DNA of 10,647 nucleotides. It comes from JAULUH01 sp032111745. Lineage in GTDB: Bacteria > Chloroflexota > Anaerolineae > JAAEKA01. Within the stretch, counting starts at the first letter, position 1; every line of letters begins with the position of its first letter. Below, one piece after another: positions 9,599 to 10,647 of this stretch. The notes under the pieces were generated by a model that was given only the letters and a program-made list of their open reading frames with translations, searched no databases and had not been told where the DNA came from. A program made the position numbers and the translations under genes. The stretch spans positions 1-10,647 of the forward strand of contig JAULUH010000395.1 in assembly GCA_032111745.1 (NCBI GenBank). The letters run 5' to 3'.

Positions 9599-9766
9599 GC
9601 ACGACGCAGCAGAGGGCATGACGCGGTTAAGGAGCACGACGCAGCAGAGGGCATGACACAGTTAAGGAGCACGACGCGGCAGAGGGCATGACACGGTTAA
9701 GGAGCACGACGCGGCAGAGGGCATGACACGGACAAGGAGTGCAACGCCGTAGAGGGCAGGGCAAGA
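9599..9766 (-). repeat. Tandem array B, 35-bp unit, four full copies plus a degenerate one
   Basis: Units begin at 9599, 9634, 9669 and 9704, each exactly 35 bp, followed by a decayed copy from 9739 to about 9766. The plus-strand unit is GCACGACGC(A/G)GCAGAGGG followed by CATGACACGGTTAAGGA. The core GCATGACACGG is also the end of the repeat copy just to the left, so the array seems to have grown from that end. On the minus strand it reads CCGTGTCATGC, comparable with CCCTGTCATCC of array A in the opposite direction. Confidence 0.9.
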
Positions 9767-9839
9767 TCAGCGGTATAGCATGAGGATGGCGCTTGGAGGA
9801 CACCGTCAAGCTGGATGAAGGTGCTAGCGGAATGGGGGT

Positions 9840-9868
9840 TTGCCGGCTTATACTCTGCGAGATAGAAT
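9840..9868 (+). promoter_or_regulatory. Candidate sigma70-type promoter of the AlkZ-related gene
   Basis: TTGCCG (9840-9845), a 17-base spacer, then TAGAAT (9863-9868): four of six and five of six matches to consensus with ideal spacing. The predicted start is near 9875, giving a leader of about 78 bases. A second -10-like TATACT at 9849-9854 has no good -35 box. Confidence 0.5.
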
Positions 9869-9913
9869 GGGTGGGGAGAAGCCGCGCTTAGGCGCTTGGT
9901 GACGAACCCAGAG

Positions 9914-9947
9914 GAGCGCTAAAACGCTCACTACGAACTGGAGTGAG
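9914..9947 (+). promoter_or_regulatory. Two overlapping hairpins in the leader, one covering the ribosome site
   Basis: GAGCG (9914-9918) can pair with CGCTC (9925-9929). Alternatively CTCACT (9927-9932) can pair with AGTGAG (9942-9947), which would cover part of the GGAG ribosome site at 9940-9943. The two stems share CTC and cannot form together. Both are short, so a regulatory role is only a suggestion. Confidence 0.3.
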
Positions 9948-9952
9948 TAGTT

Positions 9953-10647
9953 ATGGTTAAGTTGACTTGGGAGCGCATCGGGGCCTATCGGAGCGAGACT
10001 TATCGGATCGGGCCGGAACGGCGCGTGGGGACGAGGGAGGAGGCGATTGCGTTCGTGCAGGAGCGGGGGTTCGTGCACTTCTGGCCGATCAAGGATGTAA
10101 CGCTGCCCAGCCTCTGGGTGGCCGTGGCCGGGGACAGGCCGGTACCCAACGCGCACGACGATCCTGGGCACGTGACCTGGGGCTGGAAGGATGAAATGCT
10201 GGGCGCGCGGCGCTGGTACTACGCCAAGGTGCTACGCCGGAAGGCCACGTTCATTGCCCTGGACGTGGTGCCTTCTTTCTATGCCCTGTCGGAGAACTAT
10301 GGCGACCCGGCCGAGGACTACCTGCTACAGTACGAAGAAGGGCGGATGACCTGGGAGGGCAAGGCGATTTATGAGACGCTGCTGCACGAGGGACCGCTTG
10401 ATGCGGTCAGCCTGCGCCAACTGGCGCACCTGAGCAGCCGCGAGAGCGACTCCCGCTTCAATCGGGGACTGGAGATGCTGCAGGCCGACTTCAAGGTTTT
10501 GCCCATAGGGGTAGCCGAGGTAGGGGCGTGGAAGTACGCGTTTGTCTACGACCTGGTGCATCGATTCTATCCCGACCTGCCGGAGCAGGCCCGGCCGATT
10601 CGCCAGGCTGAGGCCCGCCACCGGCTGGCCGGGCTCTACCTGCACGC
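9953..10647 (+). CDS. AlkZ-related winged-helix protein, 5' part
   Basis: The frame stays open to the end of the window, so the gene is cut off; 231 codons are visible from the ATG, with GGAG nine bases upstream. The product starts MVKLTWERIGAYRSETYRIG. It contains FVHFWPIKDVTLPSLWVAVAG, a segment with DDPGHVTWGWKDEMLGARRWYYAKVL, then RKATFIALDVVPSFYALSENYGDP, and a helical part with SSRESDSRFNRGLEMLQADFKVLPIG that reads as a winged-helix unit. From memory this matches proteins named AlkZ-related, which share winged-helix features with AlkZ/YcaQ, the glycosylase that unhooks DNA interstrand crosslinks. Whether this branch has glycosylase activity is not established. I see no AlkZ catalytic QxQ or QxD motif in the visible part, and the rest is missing. 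It is transcribed divergently from the EndoQ-UvrD gene across the repeat region. Confidence 0.65.
   Translation, partial: MVKLTWERIGAYRSETYRIGPERRVGTREEAIAFVQERGFVHFWPIKDVTLPSLWVAVAGDRPVPNAHDDPGHVTWGWKDEMLGARRWYYAKVLRRKATFIALDVVPSFYALSENYGDPAEDYLLQYEEGRMTWEGKAIYETLLHEGPLDAVSLRQLAHLSSRESDSRFNRGLEMLQADFKVLPIGVAEVGAWKYAFVYDLVHRFYPDLPEQARPIRQAEARHRLAGLYLH

Larger units (their letters stand above)
8974..9952. other. Repeat-rich non-coding region between divergent genes
   Basis: About 980 bases without a credible gene. Short open frames here translate the tandem repeats (for example recurring CPAQDDRERGP on the minus strand) or low-complexity GC-rich DNA, and none has a ribosome site or a recognisable domain. 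In order it holds a solo interspersed repeat, a 34-bp tandem array, an inverted pair of longer repeat copies, a 35-bp tandem array, and the promoter and leader of the right-hand gene. No tRNA or rRNA was recognised. In 9176-9256 I see only a weak imperfect inverted repeat (CCGCT...AGCGG near 9184-9204). Confidence 0.8.

Noticed and set aside
9257..9766. Possible CRISPR array
   Set aside because: Units are directly adjacent with no variable spacers, and no cas genes are in view; these are plain tandem repeats.
9306..9809. Minus-strand open frames encoding repetitive peptides (CPAQDDRERGP-like, ASCSLTASCPLLRR-like)
   Set aside because: They only translate arrays A and B, have no ribosome sites, and unit lengths of 34 and 35 do not keep one frame through the arrays, which argues against selection for protein.

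Overview
The window is GC-rich DNA from a bacterial chromosome. It is densely coded except for one repeat-filled gap of about 1 kb. The gene content suggests a free-living bacterium of the Chloroflexota or a similar lineage: a bacterial AraM-type glycerol-1-phosphate dehydrogenase, a receiver/thioredoxin-reductase-like fusion beside a cNMP-histidine kinase, an EndoQ-UvrD fusion, and interspersed GTCATCCTGAGC-type repeats. That taxonomic call is inference from gene content only; there is no rRNA or other phylogenetic marker.

Left edge (1-772, + strand): the 3' end of a VOC/glyoxalase-fold gene overlaps a hotdog-fold DUF4442 gene. These two converge on a minus-strand block.

Centre-left (908-5719, - strand): a tight three-gene operon with gaps of 6 and 9 nt. 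Transcription order is (i) a response-regulator receiver fused to a flavoprotein of the thioredoxin reductase fold, (ii) a sensor protein with an N-terminal cyclic-nucleotide-binding domain, a histidine kinase core and a C-terminal CoA-binding domain, and (iii) sn-glycerol-1-phosphate dehydrogenase. The kinase and the receiver-flavoprotein are very probably partners in a redox or metabolite-sensing phosphorelay whose output is an enzyme-like domain rather than a DNA-binding one. The flavoprotein lacks the CxxC of true thioredoxin reductases, and the protein has only one cysteine. A promoter candidate and a 17-bp palindrome lie just upstream.

Centre-right (5818-8973, - strand): a 1051-residue protein that joins an endonuclease Q (EndoQ) module to a UvrD/Rep-type helicase. 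It carries two sliding-clamp-binding-type pentapeptides, QMSLF in the linker and QLSLF at the extreme C-terminus, and the helicase appears to lack the regulatory 2B subdomain. It looks like a one-polypeptide repair machine for deaminated bases. It is the most interesting object in the window.

Right (8974-9952): non-coding DNA with two different tandem arrays (34-bp and 35-bp units) in opposite orientation, around an inverted pair of longer copies of what looks like one interspersed repeat family, plus a solo copy. Right edge (9953-10647, + strand): the 5' part of a gene for an AlkZ-related winged-helix protein, with a good sigma70-type promoter. The repeat region therefore separates two divergent genes that both look connected to DNA repair.
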